DNA from: Halolamina pelagica
Lineage (GTDB): Archaea > Halobacteriota > Halobacteria > Halobacteriales > Haloferacaceae
Direction of reading: 5' to 3'
Assembly (NCBI RefSeq): GCF_001307315.1
Contig: NZ_LGUC01000001.1
Coordinates: 2,480,001 to 2,544,000 of the forward strand
DNA: 64,000 nt
Below, piece after piece: positions 17,673 to 27,174 of the stretch (the stretch's first letter is position 1; every line of letters begins with the position of its first letter). The translations under genes and the position numbers were made by a program. The notes beneath the pieces were generated by a model. The model did no database searches and was not told where the DNA came from. It saw only the letters and a program-made list of their open reading frames with translations.

Positions 17673-18973
17673 ATGCTCATCACCGGCGCCGAACTCCCGG
17701 ACGGCCGGGTTCGGGACGTTCGCACCGACGAGGGCCGCATCGCCGAGATCGCCGAGTCGCTTCACGCCCTGCCCGGCGAGGAGACCGTCGACGCGACGGG
17801 GCTGACGCTGCTACCCGGCGCGATCGACGTGCACGTCCACTTCCGCCAGCCCGGTCACGGCCACAAGGAGACGTGGGCCACCGGCTCGCGCTCGGCGGCC
17901 GCCGGCGGCGTCACGACCGTCGTCGACCAACCCAACACCACGCCGCCGACGGTCGACGGCAAAGCGTTCGACGAGAAGGCGGAGTTCGCGGCCAACGCCG
18001 CGGTCAACTACGGCATCAACGGCGGCGTCAACGACGAGTGGGACCCCGACTCCCTCCTCTCCCGGCCGGTGTTCGCCCTCGGCGAGGTGTTCCTGGCCGA
18101 CTCGACCGGCGACATGGGGATCGACGAGGAACTGTTCACGGACGCCCTCGCCGCGGCCGCCGACGCCGGGATCACCGTCACCGTCCACGCCGAGGACGCC
18201 GATCGGTTCGACGAGTCGGCCCGCGACGGCGACGCCGGCGGCACGGGTCGGGACGCCAACGCGGATCTGTGGAGCCAGTACCGTACCGCCGAGGGCGAGA
18301 TCGCGGCCGTCGAGGCCGCCTGCGAGGCGGCGACGGACGCCGGCGTCGACATCCACGTCGCCCACACCTCGACGCCGGAGGCCGCCGAACACGCAGCCGA
18401 GGCGGGGATGACCACCGAGGTCACGCCGCATCACCTGCTGCTCTCGCGGGAGGATCTGGACGACCTGGGCACGTTCGGGCGGATGAACCCGCCGCTGCGG
18501 AGCGAAAAGCGCCGCGAGGCGCTCTACGAGCTCGTCGTCGACGGCACCGTCGACGTGATCGCGACCGACCACGCCCCACACACCGTCGCCGAGAAGGAGA
18601 CCGGCCTCTGGGACGCCCCTCGGGCGTGCCGGGCGTCGAGACGATGCTCCCGTTGCTGCTGGGGGAGGTCCGAACCGGCGACCTGTCGCTCGAACGCGTC
18701 GTCGAACTCGTCGCCGCGAACCCGGCCGAGCGGTTCGGTCTCGACCGGAAGGGCCGGATCGCCGAGGGGTACGACGCCGACCTGACGCTCGTCGACCTCG
18801 ACGACGCCGAACCGATCCGGGCCGACGCGCTCCACACGAAATGTGACTGGACGCCGTTCGAGGGCCGCGAGGCGGTGTTCCCCGAGCTCACGGTCGTCGA
18901 CGGCGGCCTCGTGTACGACGGCCGCGCGGGCGACCGGTTCACCGCTGGGTTGGGGCGCAACGTCCGCGAGTAA
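17673..18973 (+). CDS. pyrC: Dihydroorotase, frameshifted
   Basis: Cyclises carbamoyl-aspartate to dihydroorotate in pyrimidine synthesis. The corrected protein has 433 aa. The amidohydrolase metal motif DVHVHFRQPGHGHKE is near residue 50; further ligands lie in TVTVHAEDADRF and VDIHVAHTSTPEAAEH, and the catalytic ATDHAPHTVAEKE follows. The frame breaks at the C run 18616-18619, between TGLWDAP and SGVPGVETMLPLLLGEVRTG. The C-terminus (KCDWTPFEGREAVFPELTVV) is standard for the family. Allantoinase is the main alternative, but pathway genes for that are absent here. Confidence 0.88.
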
Positions 18974-19094
18974 GCAACGAGGGGCGGGCCGGCTCCGCGG
19001 GGCCGGCTCGCGACGCCTGACGGCGCCATCGTGGCCCCGGCTGAGAGGGTCACGCAAGGCAAGCTTTACATGCATTATCATATAAATAGGAACG

Positions 19095-19253
19095 ATGCCC
19101 GAATGCCAAAACTGTAATTCGTTCGTCACGCGACGGTACGTCCGGGTGTTCACACCCGAGGGGCAGGAGACGCCGCGAGTCTGTCCCTCCTGTGAGGACA
19201 AGATTCGGGACGGGAGCGACGTACGCGCCGCGCGCTCGACGCGAGGAAACTGA
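19095..19253 (+). CDS. DUF7563-like small zinc-ribbon protein, 52 aa
   Basis: A very short gene with sequence MPECQNCNSFVTRRYVRVFT continuing to two more Cys in VCPSCEDKIRDGSDVRAARS. The two CxxC knuckles (Cys4/Cys7 and Cys30/Cys33) predict one zinc site. Small proteins of this pattern are widespread in haloarchaea (DUF7563 as I recall) and have no known function. A TATA-like CTTTACA at 19064-19070 is 28 nt before the ATG, consistent with a leaderless transcript; an A+T-rich stretch (TATCATATAAATAG) follows. Confidence 0.85.
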   Translation: MPECQNCNSFVTRRYVRVFTPEGQETPRVCPSCEDKIRDGSDVRAARSTRGN

Positions 19254-19331
19254 CAGCTGACGGCAACGGGGCCTAGAACTAGTTCGGTCGCGGGGGTTCC
19301 CCGCGACGGATCGTCTCAGAACGCGTAGCGC

Positions 19332-21215
19332 TCAGTAGCTCCGCTCTTTCGGCTCGTAGCTCTTGTCTTCGCCCTCCAGCACGGCCGGCTTGTACCAGAG
19401 GCCGGGACTGCCGTCGTTCCAGGAGAGCATCGTGTGCTTGAGCCACTCGTCGTCCTTGCGCTCCTGGTGCTCCTTGCGCCAGTGGGCGCCGCGGAACTCG
19501 TCGCGGGCCAGCGCGCCGACGGTGATCGCCTCGGCCACGTCGAGCAGGTTCCGCGTCTCGATCGTGTGGATCAGGTCGGTGTTGTACGTGCGCGAGGGGT
19601 CCTCAACCGTGACGTGCTGGTAGTCCTGGCGAGCCTCGCGGATGTCCTCGAGGGCCGCTTTCAGCGCGTCTTCCTCGCGGAACACGTTCACGTTCTCGGT
19701 CATCGTCTCCTGCAGTTCCGAGCGGACCTCGGCGTGGTTGATGCCCTCCTCCTTCTCCAGGAGGTAGTGCACGCGGGTGCGCTCGGCCTGCACGGCTTCC
19801 TCGACGACGCCGGCGTCGCCGGCGGATTCGGCGGCCGCGCCGCCGTCGGCAGCATCGGTCGGCGGCGACGATCGGCCGCCGTCGGCGAGCGCCCCCTTCT
19901 CCGCGGAGGGGAGGCCGGCCTCGCCCAGCGGGACGGGCGAGACGTTCTCGCCCTCCTCGCTGTCCTCGTCCCAGCCGGTGGTGATCTCCGCCTCCTCGTC
20001 CACGTCGCCGGCGGCGTGCCGGCCGGCGCGGGCGCCGAAGACGGCGAGTTCGGGCAGCGCGTTGCCGCCCAGCCGGTTGGCGCCGTGGACCGACGCGCAG
20101 GCACACTCGCCGACGGCGTAGAGGCCGCCGACGCAGGTCGCGCCCCACTCGTCGGTCTCGATCCCGCCCATCGCGTAGTGCTGGCCGGGCTTGACCGGCA
20201 TCGGCTCCTCGAGGCCGTCGACGCCCTCGAAGTCCTCCGCGAGGTGGAGGATGTTCTCCAGGCGGTCGAGGATGCGGTCCTCGCCGAGGTGGCGCATGTC
20301 GAGGTGGACGTACTCGTCCTCGATCCCGCGGCCGTTGTTGACCTCGTTGAGTTCGGCGCGGGAGACCACGTCACGGGAGGCCAGCTCGCCGTCGTTGTTG
20401 GCGTAGCCGTGTTCGAACATGAACCGCTCGCCCTCGCTGTTGTAGAGGATCCCGCCCTCGCCGCGGACCCCCTCGGAGATGAGCACCCCCGTCGACGGCA
20501 GCGTCGTCGGGTGGAACTGGATCATCTCCATGTCCTCGATGGGGACGCCGGCGCGGTAGGCCATCGCGACGCCGTCGCCGGTGTTGGCGATGGCGTTGGT
20601 GGTGTGATCGTACACCTGCCCGAGCCCGCCGGTCGCGAGGATCACGCCGTCGCGGGCGCGGAACCCCTCGATCTCGCCGCGCTTGATGTCGTAGGCGACG
20701 ACGCCGTGACAGTCACGCTCCTCGGGTTCGTCCTCGTCGGAGACCGCGAGGCGGGTGACGTACCACTCGTCGTACACCTCGATCCCCCGCTTGACCACCT
20801 GCTCGTACATCGTGTGGAGCATGTGGTGGCCGGTCTCGGCGCCGGCGTACGTCGTCCGCGGGAACGAGAGGCCGCCGAACGGCCGCTGGGAGACCTGCCC
20901 GTCCTCGTCGCGGGAGAACGCCATCCCCCAGTTCTCCAGCTGGATCGTCTCTTTCGGACTCTCACGGGTCAGCGCCTCCACTGCGGGGGCGTCGCCGAGG
21001 TAGTCCGAGCCCTTCATCGTGTCGTAGGCGTGGTCGTGCCAGTCGTCGCCCTCACGAAGCGCCGCGTTGATGCCACCCTCCGCCGCGCCGGTGTGAGACC
21101 GAACGGGGTGGAGCTTGGTCACCATCGCAACGTCCGCGCCGGCCTCCTGTGCGGCGATCGCCGCACGCAGGCCCGCGCCGCCGGCACCGACCACGATGAC
21201 GTCGTACTCTCTCAT
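19332..21215 (-). CDS. sdhA: Succinate dehydrogenase flavoprotein subunit
   Basis: Catalytic FAD subunit of succinate dehydrogenase (TCA cycle and respiratory complex II), 627 aa. The FAD Rossmann motif VVGAGGAGLRAAIAAQEAGA is at residue 8, the flavinylation region RSHTGAAEGGINAAL near residue 40 and the active-site segment QFHPTTLPSTGVLISEGVRG near 235. HYAMGGIETDEWGATCVGGL and CASVHGANRLGGNALPEL follow. Around residues 400-460 an acidic, Ala/Gly-rich linker is inserted before the C-terminal domain. It is the last gene of sdhCDBA and starts one base after sdhB stops. Confidence 0.97.
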   Translation of the reverse strand: MREYDVIVVGAGGAGLRAAIAAQEAGADVAMVTKLHPVRSHTGAAEGGINAALREGDDWHDHAYDTMKGSDYLGDAPAVEALTRESPKETIQLENWGMAFSRDEDGQVSQRPFGGLSFPRTTYAGAETGHHMLHTMYEQVVKRGIEVYDEWYVTRLAVSDEDEPEERDCHGVVAYDIKRGEIEGFRARDGVILATGGLGQVYDHTTNAIANTGDGVAMAYRAGVPIEDMEMIQFHPTTLPSTGVLISEGVRGEGGILYNSEGERFMFEHGYANNDGELASRDVVSRAELNEVNNGRGIEDEYVHLDMRHLGEDRILDRLENILHLAEDFEGVDGLEEPMPVKPGQHYAMGGIETDEWGATCVGGLYAVGECACASVHGANRLGGNALPELAVFGARAGRHAAGDVDEEAEITTGWDEDSEEGENVSPVPLGEAGLPSAEKGALADGGRSSPPTDAADGGAAAESAGDAGVVEEAVQAERTRVHYLLEKEEGINHAEVRSELQETMTENVNVFREEDALKAALEDIREARQDYQHVTVEDPSRTYNTDLIHTIETRNLLDVAEAITVGALARDEFRGAHWRKEHQERKDDEWLKHTMLSWNDGSPGLWYKPAVLEGEDKSYEPKERSY

Positions 21216-21216
21216 G

Positions 21217-22119
21217 TTACCAGAACTTCAGGTTGGATTTGACTGCCTCCCGCTTGAGCTCCTGAATGTGCTCGGTCAGCGGGATGTCCTTCGGGCAGAC
21301 GTTGGTACACGAGAACTGGGTCTGGCAGCGCCAGACGCCGTTCTCCTGTTCGATCAGCTCCATGCGGTGCTCCTTCATGTTCTCGCCCTCCCGCTCGTCC
21401 ATCGCGAAGCGGTAGGCCTTGTTGATCGCCGCGGGGCCGAGGTAGGCGTTGTCGTCGGCGGCGATGTTGCAGGAGGACATGCAGGCGCCACACCAGATAC
21501 ACCGGGTTGACATCTTGATCTCCTCCCGGTTCTCGGGCGTCTGGAACTGCTCTTCCAGTTCGCCGTCGGGCGTCTCGTCGGTCTGGAAGTACGGCTCGAC
21601 CGCCTCCATCTGGTCGTAGAAGTGCTCCATGTCCACGACGAGGTCTTTCACCACGTCCTGATGGGGCAGCGGCTCGACCCGGACCACGTCGCTGTCCAGA
21701 TCGGCGACCTGCGTCTGACAGCCGAGGCGCTGGCGCCCGTTGATGAACAGGGCGTCGGAGCCACAGACGGCCTGCCGACAGGAGTGGCGGAACGTGAGCG
21801 AGGAGTCGTACGTGTCTCGCGCCTCGATCAGCGCGTCGAGCACGGTCATCCCCTTCGTGAAGGGGATCTGGAACGTGTCGAAGCGCGGCTCGGTCTTCCC
21901 CTCGACCTCGGGGTCGTAGCGGAACACCTTCAGCGTGATCGCGTCGTCGCCGAGGTCCGGTTCCGCCTCGGCCGCCTCGCGGTCACGCTCGGCGGCGCGG
22001 GCGGCCTTCTCGTCACGGCGGCGCTGGCCGGGGCTCCGGGGCTCCGGTTCGGGCTCCGCCTCCGGCGTCGATTCTGTTTCGTCGTCGGTTTGTTCGGGTG
22101 GTTCGGTTTGCGTGCTCAT
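21217..22119 (-). CDS. sdhB: Succinate dehydrogenase iron-sulfur subunit
   Basis: Electron-transfer subunit of complex II, 300 aa from the ATG at 22119 (MSTQTEPPEQTDDETESTPE). Residues 1 to about 75 are a Pro/Glu-rich acidic extension, common in haloarchaea. The [2Fe-2S] ligands are in CRQAVCGSDALFINGRQRLG plus the next Cys; the two further clusters are in CIWCGACMSSC and CTNVCPKDIPL. It follows sdhD by 2 nt. The open frame extends upstream only through a shadow of sdhD. Confidence 0.97.
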   Translation of the reverse strand: MSTQTEPPEQTDDETESTPEAEPEPEPRSPGQRRRDEKAARAAERDREAAEAEPDLGDDAITLKVFRYDPEVEGKTEPRFDTFQIPFTKGMTVLDALIEARDTYDSSLTFRHSCRQAVCGSDALFINGRQRLGCQTQVADLDSDVVRVEPLPHQDVVKDLVVDMEHFYDQMEAVEPYFQTDETPDGELEEQFQTPENREEIKMSTRCIWCGACMSSCNIAADDNAYLGPAAINKAYRFAMDEREGENMKEHRMELIEQENGVWRCQTQFSCTNVCPKDIPLTEHIQELKREAVKSNLKFW

Positions 22120-22121
22120 TG

Positions 22122-22490
22122 TTAGAACAGGTTGGTCCAGACGAGCGCGGTTCGCAGCCCCTGGACGACCATGATCAGGCTGGCGACGACCAGCACCGCC
22201 GTCACGGCGGTCTGCTTCCAGCCGTCGATGCCGTCCCGGTGGACGATCGCGTTGTGGACGCCGTTGACGCCGTGGAACGTCGCCGCCAGCAGGAACAGCA
22301 CCATCAGCGAGAAGTACGTCCACGTGCTCATCCGGGCGGACGTACCGGCGAACGTCACGTCGGCGGCGTGGTTCACGAAGTGCAGGAGGAAGAAGTGGAA
22401 CGCGAGCACGACGACCAGGAACGCCGCCGTGACGCGCTGGAGTAGCCACTTCGTTCCCGAGCGGTCGAACGAGGAGTAGTGTTCGGCCAT
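22122..22490 (-). CDS. sdhD: Succinate dehydrogenase membrane anchor subunit
   Basis: A 122-aa membrane protein with three helices starting MAEHYSSFDRSGTKWLLQRV. The sequence FLVVVLAFHFFLLHFVNHAA contains histidines suitable for haem or quinone contact, and LLAATFHGVNGVHNAIVHRD is the second conserved His region. It lies between sdhC (1-nt gap) and sdhB (2-nt gap) in a four-gene operon, which supports the assignment more than sequence alone does. Confidence 0.92.
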   Translation of the reverse strand: MAEHYSSFDRSGTKWLLQRVTAAFLVVVLAFHFFLLHFVNHAADVTFAGTSARMSTWTYFSLMVLFLLAATFHGVNGVHNAIVHRDGIDGWKQTAVTAVLVVASLIMVVQGLRTALVWTNLF

Positions 22491-22491
22491 C

Positions 22492-22884
22492 TCAGAACAC
22501 CCCCGAGACGAACGTCGGGACGCTGGCGATCGTGATCGCACCCGTGATCACCAGCGACGCGTAGAAGCTCTCCTCCTGTGCCTCAAGCCCCTTACCGAGG
22601 TCGATGAACAGCAGGCGGACCCCGTTGAGGATGTGGAACACAGCCACCGCGAGCAGCCCGACCTCGAGCAGGCGCACGATGGCGAGGCTCTCTAGCCCGA
22701 CGATAGTGTTGTTGTACGCCGCCTCGCCGGTGATTGCCGTCGAGAGCACGGCGATGTGTGTGAAGAGGTAACCGATGAGGACCCAGCCGGTGAACTTGTG
22801 GAACAGCCACGCCCACATGCCGGCGGTGAAGGAGCGCCACCGCCCGAAGTCCTCGACGGTTCCCCGATCGTACGACTGACTCAT
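22492..22884 (-). CDS. sdhC: Succinate dehydrogenase cytochrome b556 subunit
   Basis: A 130-aa anchor subunit, first gene of sdhCDBA. Signature sequences are [20 protein letters not shown] (quinone/haem region near residue 28) and [20 protein letters not shown] (conserved haem His). Three membrane helices are evident. The start ATG at 22884 is 31 nt downstream of a clear TATA-like TTCTATACC, so the operon is probably transcribed as a leaderless mRNA. Confidence 0.94.
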   Translation of the reverse strand: MSQSYDRGTVEDFGRWRSFTAGMWAWLFHKFTGWVLIGYLFTHIAVLSTAITGEAAYNNTIVGLESLAIVRLLEVGLLAVAVFHILNGVRLLFIDLGKGLEAQEESFYASLVITGAITIASVPTFVSGVF

Positions 22885-22910
22885 GTAACAGGTTCACTCG
22901 GGTCGCAGGG

Positions 22911-22919
22911 GGTATAGAA
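22911..22919 (-). promoter_or_regulatory. TATA-like box of the sdhCDBA operon
   Basis: The minus strand reads TTCTATACC, about 31 nt before the sdhC ATG. No other promoter-like element is visible between sdhC, sdhD, sdhB and sdhA, which are 1-2 nt apart. The remaining bases to 23022 hold no gene I can support. Confidence 0.6.
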
Positions 22920-23022
22920 GTTACCGTATCGGTTACGCCATCGGCCCGGGAGAATGCGTGGCCGTAGCCGCCGATGAATCGGGTGGCTCGCGGGCGTCGG
23001 GGGAGAAACCGCTGGCTAGCTG

Positions 23023-23664
23023 CTACTCCCCGACGACGCCGACGCGCTCCTCCTCGACCTGCCAGAGGTACAGTGCCGCGTAGCTCCGGACCGGCGCCCA
23101 GCGCTCGGCGAACGCGGTCATCTCCCCGCGAGTCATCTCGGGGTCCTCGCCGTGGTGGTCGACCAGCGTCTTCAGCCCTTCCCGGACGCCGAGGTCGCCG
23201 ACGGGGAACACGTCCGGGCGACCCAGCACGAACAGCAGGAACATGTCCGCCGTCCACGGGCCGACGCCGGTGATGGCCGTCAGGGTGTCCCGGACCTCAG
23301 CCTCCGCCATCGAAGCGAACGACTCGCGGGTCCAGCCGTGCTCGTGGAACGCGTCCGCGATCTCGTTGACGTACCGCGTCTTCTGCCGGGAGAGGCCCAC
23401 TTCCCGCAACAGGTCGTCGTCGGCCCCCCGGATCCCCGCGGGCGTCACCGCGACCGCGTCGAACAGTCGCTCCCGGGTCGCCGCCGCCGACGCCACCGAC
23501 ACCTGCTGGCGGAGGATGGAGACGACGAGCCGCTCGAAGGCGTTCTCCGCGGGGTCGAGTGAGACCGGGCCGGACTCGGCGGCGATCGGGCCGAGGTACG
23601 CGTCCTCCCGGAGCCGCTGATGAGCCTCCTCGGCGTCGATTTCGCGCGGTTCGGTCACGCTCAC
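23023..23664 (-). CDS. DNA-3-methyladenine glycosylase (AlkA/HhH-GPD type)
   Basis: A base-excision repair glycosylase of 213 aa. The helix-hairpin-helix is LTAITGVGPWTADMFLLFVL near residue 130, and the catalytic Asp is in VFPVGDLGVREGLK. The N-terminal part has ERLVVSILRQQVSVASAAAT, typical of AlkA-like enzymes. There are no iron-sulfur cysteines, unlike Nth/MutY. The GTG start overlaps the stop of the upstream MBL hydrolase as GTGA, so both are probably co-transcribed. Substrate range (3-methyladenine versus other alkylated bases) cannot be read from sequence. Confidence 0.88.
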   Translation of the reverse strand: MSVTEPREIDAEEAHQRLREDAYLGPIAAESGPVSLDPAENAFERLVVSILRQQVSVASAAATRERLFDAVAVTPAGIRGADDDLLREVGLSRQKTRYVNEIADAFHEHGWTRESFASMAEAEVRDTLTAITGVGPWTADMFLLFVLGRPDVFPVGDLGVREGLKTLVDHHGEDPEMTRGEMTAFAERWAPVRSYAALYLWQVEEERVGVVGE

Positions 23665-24413
23665 ACCTCGAACCGCAGCCCGTCCTCCGCGACCGATACG
23701 TCGCCGTCGAAGCCGGCGCGCTCGATGCTCTCGATCATCTCGTCGTGTTTCCCCTCGGTGTGGGGGTAGAGGTGGGTGAGCAGCAGGCGGTCGATGTCGG
23801 TCCCGGCGAGCGCCTCGCCCAACTGCGTCGGCGTCGGGTGGTTGTCCACGTCGACCTCGTCGGGGAACGAGCAGTCGTGGAGCAGCGTGTCCGAGCCGTC
23901 GGCGAAGCGGGCGATCGACGCGCTCGCCTCGCCGTCGGCGCCGAAAGTGAAGTCGTCACCCCCGTCGTCGCCCGCGAACCGGTACGCCAGACAGTCCATC
24001 GAGTGGACCGTCTCGTGGGTCGAGATCTCGAAGCCGGCGGCCTCGAACTCGGTGCCGGCGCCGACCTCCCGGATCGAGAGGTCCACCCGGCCGTCGAGGT
24101 AGTCGTGCACCGAGAGGAGGTCGTCGACCAGCGCCTTCGTCCCCGTCGGCCCGACGACTTCGAGGTGGGTCTCGCCGGCGAGCCAGCGCGCCTTCAGCAG
24201 CGCGAGGAGATCGTTGACGTGGTCGAGATGGTGGTGGGTCAGCAGCACCGTCGAGACGCCCTCGTAGCCGACATCGGTGGTCGAGAGGCGGTGGAGGACG
24301 CCCGCGCCGCAGTCGACGAGCAGCGCGCGGTCGTCGCGTTCGAGCAGCAGGCCGGTCTGGACGCGGTCGGGCAGCGGCATGGCGCTCCCCGTGCCCAGTA
24401 GCGTGACGCGCAT
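23661..24413 (-). CDS. MBL-fold (RNase Z-like) metallo-hydrolase
   Basis: A 250-aa metallo-beta-lactamase-fold protein beginning MRVTLLGTGSAMPLPDRVQT. The metal motif is LLTHHHLDHVNDLLALLK near residue 60; HDCSF with LLLTHLYPHTE near residue 210 supply further ligands. This layout is that of RNase Z/arylsulfatase-like enzymes. It lacks an obvious exosite arm, so tRNA 3' processing is possible but not shown. The stop overlaps the GTG of the glycosylase downstream. Confidence 0.83.
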   Translation of the reverse strand: MRVTLLGTGSAMPLPDRVQTGLLLERDDRALLVDCGAGVLHRLSTTDVGYEGVSTVLLTHHHLDHVNDLLALLKARWLAGETHLEVVGPTGTKALVDDLLSVHDYLDGRVDLSIREVGAGTEFEAAGFEISTHETVHSMDCLAYRFAGDDGGDDFTFGADGEASASIARFADGSDTLLHDCSFPDEVDVDNHPTPTQLGEALAGTDIDRLLLTHLYPHTEGKHDEMIESIERAGFDGDVSVAEDGLRFEV

Positions 24414-24451
24414 ACCCGGAGGTGAGCGGCCTGCGGGGAAAGGCTGTGTGG

Positions 24452-26173
24452 TCAGCCCTGGTCGGCGGAGGGGAACTCGATCTGGATCGTCGTCCCGTCG
24501 GCGTCGCTCGAGACGATCGTGAGTTCGCCGCCGGCCGCGCGGGCGCTCCAGGAGGCGAGCCAGAGGCCGAGTCCCCGGCTGTGTTTGAGCGGCGTCTCCG
24601 TCTCGCGGCGGAGCACCTCCCGCTCCTCCTCGGGGAGTCCCGGGCCGTCGTCGGCGACGCGGAGACACGTCCGGTCGCCGTCCCGTTCCGTGGCCACCCG
24701 CACCCACGGCTCGTCGGACTCGTTGTGCTCGATAGCGTTCTCGAGCAGGTTCGTCAGTGCGGTCTCGAGGGCGGACTCGTCGGCGACGGCCGCGCGGGCC
24801 CGTGTGGTCTCACACTCGAGGGTCACCGGGTCCCCGGTGTCGAACCCTGTGGCCACCGGCTCGACGACCGTGGCCAGGTCGGTCGGCGCCGCCTCGCTGA
24901 CCGAGGAGGGCTCCATCCGAGTCATCTCCCGCACTTTCTCGCTGGTCGCGACCACGTCCTCGACTTTCGACCGGATCTGGGCCGCGGTTGCCTGGGGCTC
25001 CTCGGCCTCGCCGGCTTCGATCTGCCCGGCGAGCCCGTGGACGACGTTCATGTCGTTACGGAGGTTGTGCCGGAGCACTCGGTTGGCGACTTCCAGGCGC
25101 TGTTCGTACGCGTGGCGATCGGTCACGTCCCGGAGCACCAGCGAGTGACCGCTGAGCTGGCCCTCGGCGTCCAGAAGCGGCGAGACCTGCACCTCGTACG
25201 TCCGGCGGATGTCCTCGGTCTCGCTCTCGATCGTCGTCCCCGAGAGTCGCTCCAGCGGGGTGTCGGGGAACACCGTCGAGACGTGGCTGCCGGCCGCCGG
25301 CGCCGGCGTGAGCACGCGGCGAGCGCGCTCGTCGGCGTCGACGACCATCCCCTCGGCGTCGAGCACGACCAGACCGTTGCCCACCACGTCGAGCGCCGCC
25401 TCCCGGGCGATCGGCGTGCGATCGAGCAGGTCGAACCGGAACAGCGAGACGGTGATGAACACCGCAGTGACGCCGAACGTGAACGGTGTCAGATCCAGCC
25501 CCGGCACCGGGCTCGCACGGAGCGTGAACGCGACCTGGGCCGCGGTCGGCGGCACCACCGCGGCGAGCAGGGTGGCCGCTTGCCGCCGGTAGAGGGCGGA
25601 GGAGTGAGCGGCGGTCCGGAGCACGAGATAGCTACCGAAGGCGACGATGGCGTAGGCGTAGGCGATGTGGGCGTAGTAGCCGATCGCGAACGTCGGTGCG
25701 AACACCCGGACGGGGGCGGCGACCAACTGGAGGTCGGTCCAGATCAGCCGGTGGCTCGGGTTCGTGAGCACGAACGCCGCGAAGACGATCGGCTCTGACA
25801 CCATCGTCCAGCGAGCCGGGCGGGTGAGCCACCCGTCCTTCCCGGCGTAGCGCAGCGTGAACAGCAGCCACGCCGTCGGGACGAACCCCGCGACGGCGAG
25901 GCTCAGCTGCCACCACGGGAGCTGGGCGGCCCGGGTGTCGAACCCGAGCTGGACACCGTAGCTGAACGCCCACGTGCAGATGACGACGACGAGCGCGATG
26001 AAGCCGCAGACGTAGCGCTCGCTCCGTGATCGCCGGACGGCGACCGCGACAAGTGCCGAGAGCAGGCTGATGCCGAACAGGGCCAGCGACAGGTACCCGG
26101 GGACCACGGCATCGTACGACTGTGGTGTCACGATGGCGTCGTAAAAAACGATGGGGCAACTCATCCCCTTCAC
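24452..26173 (-). CDS. Membrane histidine kinase (7TM, PAS, HisKA-like, HATPase)
   Basis: A sensor kinase of up to 573 aa. Seven membrane helices span about residues 20-245 (histidine-kinase N-terminal 7TM type). A PAS-like domain follows (EAALDVVGNGLVVLDAEGMV), then the dimerisation helix with phospho-acceptor His in ANRVLRHNLRNDMNVVHGLA, and the ATPase domain with N box LTNLLENAIEHNES, G1 box VADDGPGLPEEE and G2 box RGLGLWLASWSARA. The start is uncertain: ATG at 26173, ATG at 26164 or GTG at 26131 (VTPQSYDAV). No response regulator is adjacent, as is usual in haloarchaea. Confidence 0.88.
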   Translation of the reverse strand: MKGMSCPIVFYDAIVTPQSYDAVVPGYLSLALFGISLLSALVAVAVRRSRSERYVCGFIALVVVICTWAFSYGVQLGFDTRAAQLPWWQLSLAVAGFVPTAWLLFTLRYAGKDGWLTRPARWTMVSEPIVFAAFVLTNPSHRLIWTDLQLVAAPVRVFAPTFAIGYYAHIAYAYAIVAFGSYLVLRTAAHSSALYRRQAATLLAAVVPPTAAQVAFTLRASPVPGLDLTPFTFGVTAVFITVSLFRFDLLDRTPIAREAALDVVGNGLVVLDAEGMVVDADERARRVLTPAPAAGSHVSTVFPDTPLERLSGTTIESETEDIRRTYEVQVSPLLDAEGQLSGHSLVLRDVTDRHAYEQRLEVANRVLRHNLRNDMNVVHGLAGQIEAGEAEEPQATAAQIRSKVEDVVATSEKVREMTRMEPSSVSEAAPTDLATVVEPVATGFDTGDPVTLECETTRARAAVADESALETALTNLLENAIEHNESDEPWVRVATERDGDRTCLRVADDGPGLPEEEREVLRRETETPLKHSRGLGLWLASWSARAAGGELTIVSSDADGTTIQIEFPSADQG

Positions 26174-26191
26174 GGGGAGCCGGACGCGGGG

Positions 26192-27079
26192 TCAGTCGAG
26201 GTCGAGGAACGACGACAGCGTCGTCAGTTCGCCCTCGTCGACGCCGAAGGCGGTCACGTCGTTGTCGTCGACGGTGTTGTCCATCTCCAGGGAGCGGTAC
26301 TGGTCGGCGCCGAACGGGAACCCGGGGACGTAGTCCAGCACGGAGAGGCCGATCTTCGCCATCGGCATCGGGACCGGGAGCACGTTCACCCCGCGGCCGT
26401 CGGCACGGTGGCCCAGCCGCGCCACCTCGGCCATCGTGAGCTTCTCCGGGCCGCCGATGTCGTACGTCCCGCCGATGTGCTCGTCGTCCAGCAGGGCGTC
26501 GGCCATTATCGGCACCAGATCGCCGACGTGGATCGGCTGGAAGCGCGTCTTCCCGCTGCCGGGCAGCGGGGTGACGTAGGGGGGCGCGAGCAGTTTCGTG
26601 AACTTCACGAACTCGCCGCCGTCGCCGAACACCACCGAGGGGCGGGTGATCGTCCAGTCGAGGCCGGAGTCACGCACGACTTCCTCGGCCTGGCCCTTCG
26701 CCCGGATGTAGTTGGTCGGTCCGTCCGGGTCGGCGCCGAGCGCGCTCTGCTGGAGGAACCGATCCGCGCCGGTCTCCTCCGCGGCCGCGACGAGATAGCG
26801 CGTCCCCTCGAGGTGGACCGAGAAGTGCTGCTCCTCGCCACCCCTCGGGCTGAACAGCGGCGAGAGCGCGACGAGGTTGACGACGGCGTCGTGGCCGTCG
26901 ACGACCGGCTCGATCGAGTCGTAGTCGGTCACGTCGCCCGTCTCGTGGGAGACTCCCTCCGGGAGGGGCTCCTCGGGTGGGCTGCGGGACATCGCGGTCA
27001 CGTCGTGGCCGCGGTCGGCGAGCTCCGCACAGAGCGGTCGGCCGATGAAGCCGTCTCCGCCGGCGACGAGTACCTTCAT
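26192..27079 (-). CDS. NDUFA9-like NAD(P)-binding epimerase-family protein
   Basis: An atypical short-chain dehydrogenase/epimerase of 295 aa. MKVLVAGGDGFIGRPLCAEL carries the Rossmann GxxGxxG at residues 7-13. The active-site Tyr-Lys pair is present in TNYIRAKGQAEEVVRDSGLD, with WTITRPSVVFGDGGEFVKFT downstream. The organisation matches proteins related to the complex I NDUFA9 subunit and nucleoside-sugar epimerases. Substrate is unknown. The gene is alone on the minus strand, divergent from tmk. Confidence 0.82.
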   Translation of the reverse strand: MKVLVAGGDGFIGRPLCAELADRGHDVTAMSRSPPEEPLPEGVSHETGDVTDYDSIEPVVDGHDAVVNLVALSPLFSPRGGEEQHFSVHLEGTRYLVAAAEETGADRFLQQSALGADPDGPTNYIRAKGQAEEVVRDSGLDWTITRPSVVFGDGGEFVKFTKLLAPPYVTPLPGSGKTRFQPIHVGDLVPIMADALLDDEHIGGTYDIGGPEKLTMAEVARLGHRADGRGVNVLPVPMPMAKIGLSVLDYVPGFPFGADQYRSLEMDNTVDDNDVTAFGVDEGELTTLSSFLDLD

Positions 27080-27174
27080 ACGTCATCGCTTGACGCGCAG
27101 CCAACTTAAAGCCGGGCGCCAGCGGCACCCCGCGAACCGACGCGCCTTAATCCCGGGCCGAACACCCTCCGGCC

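Noticed and set aside
19434-21242. A 602-aa frame antisense to sdhA
   Set aside because: It is a codon-bias shadow of sdhA with no recognisable domain.
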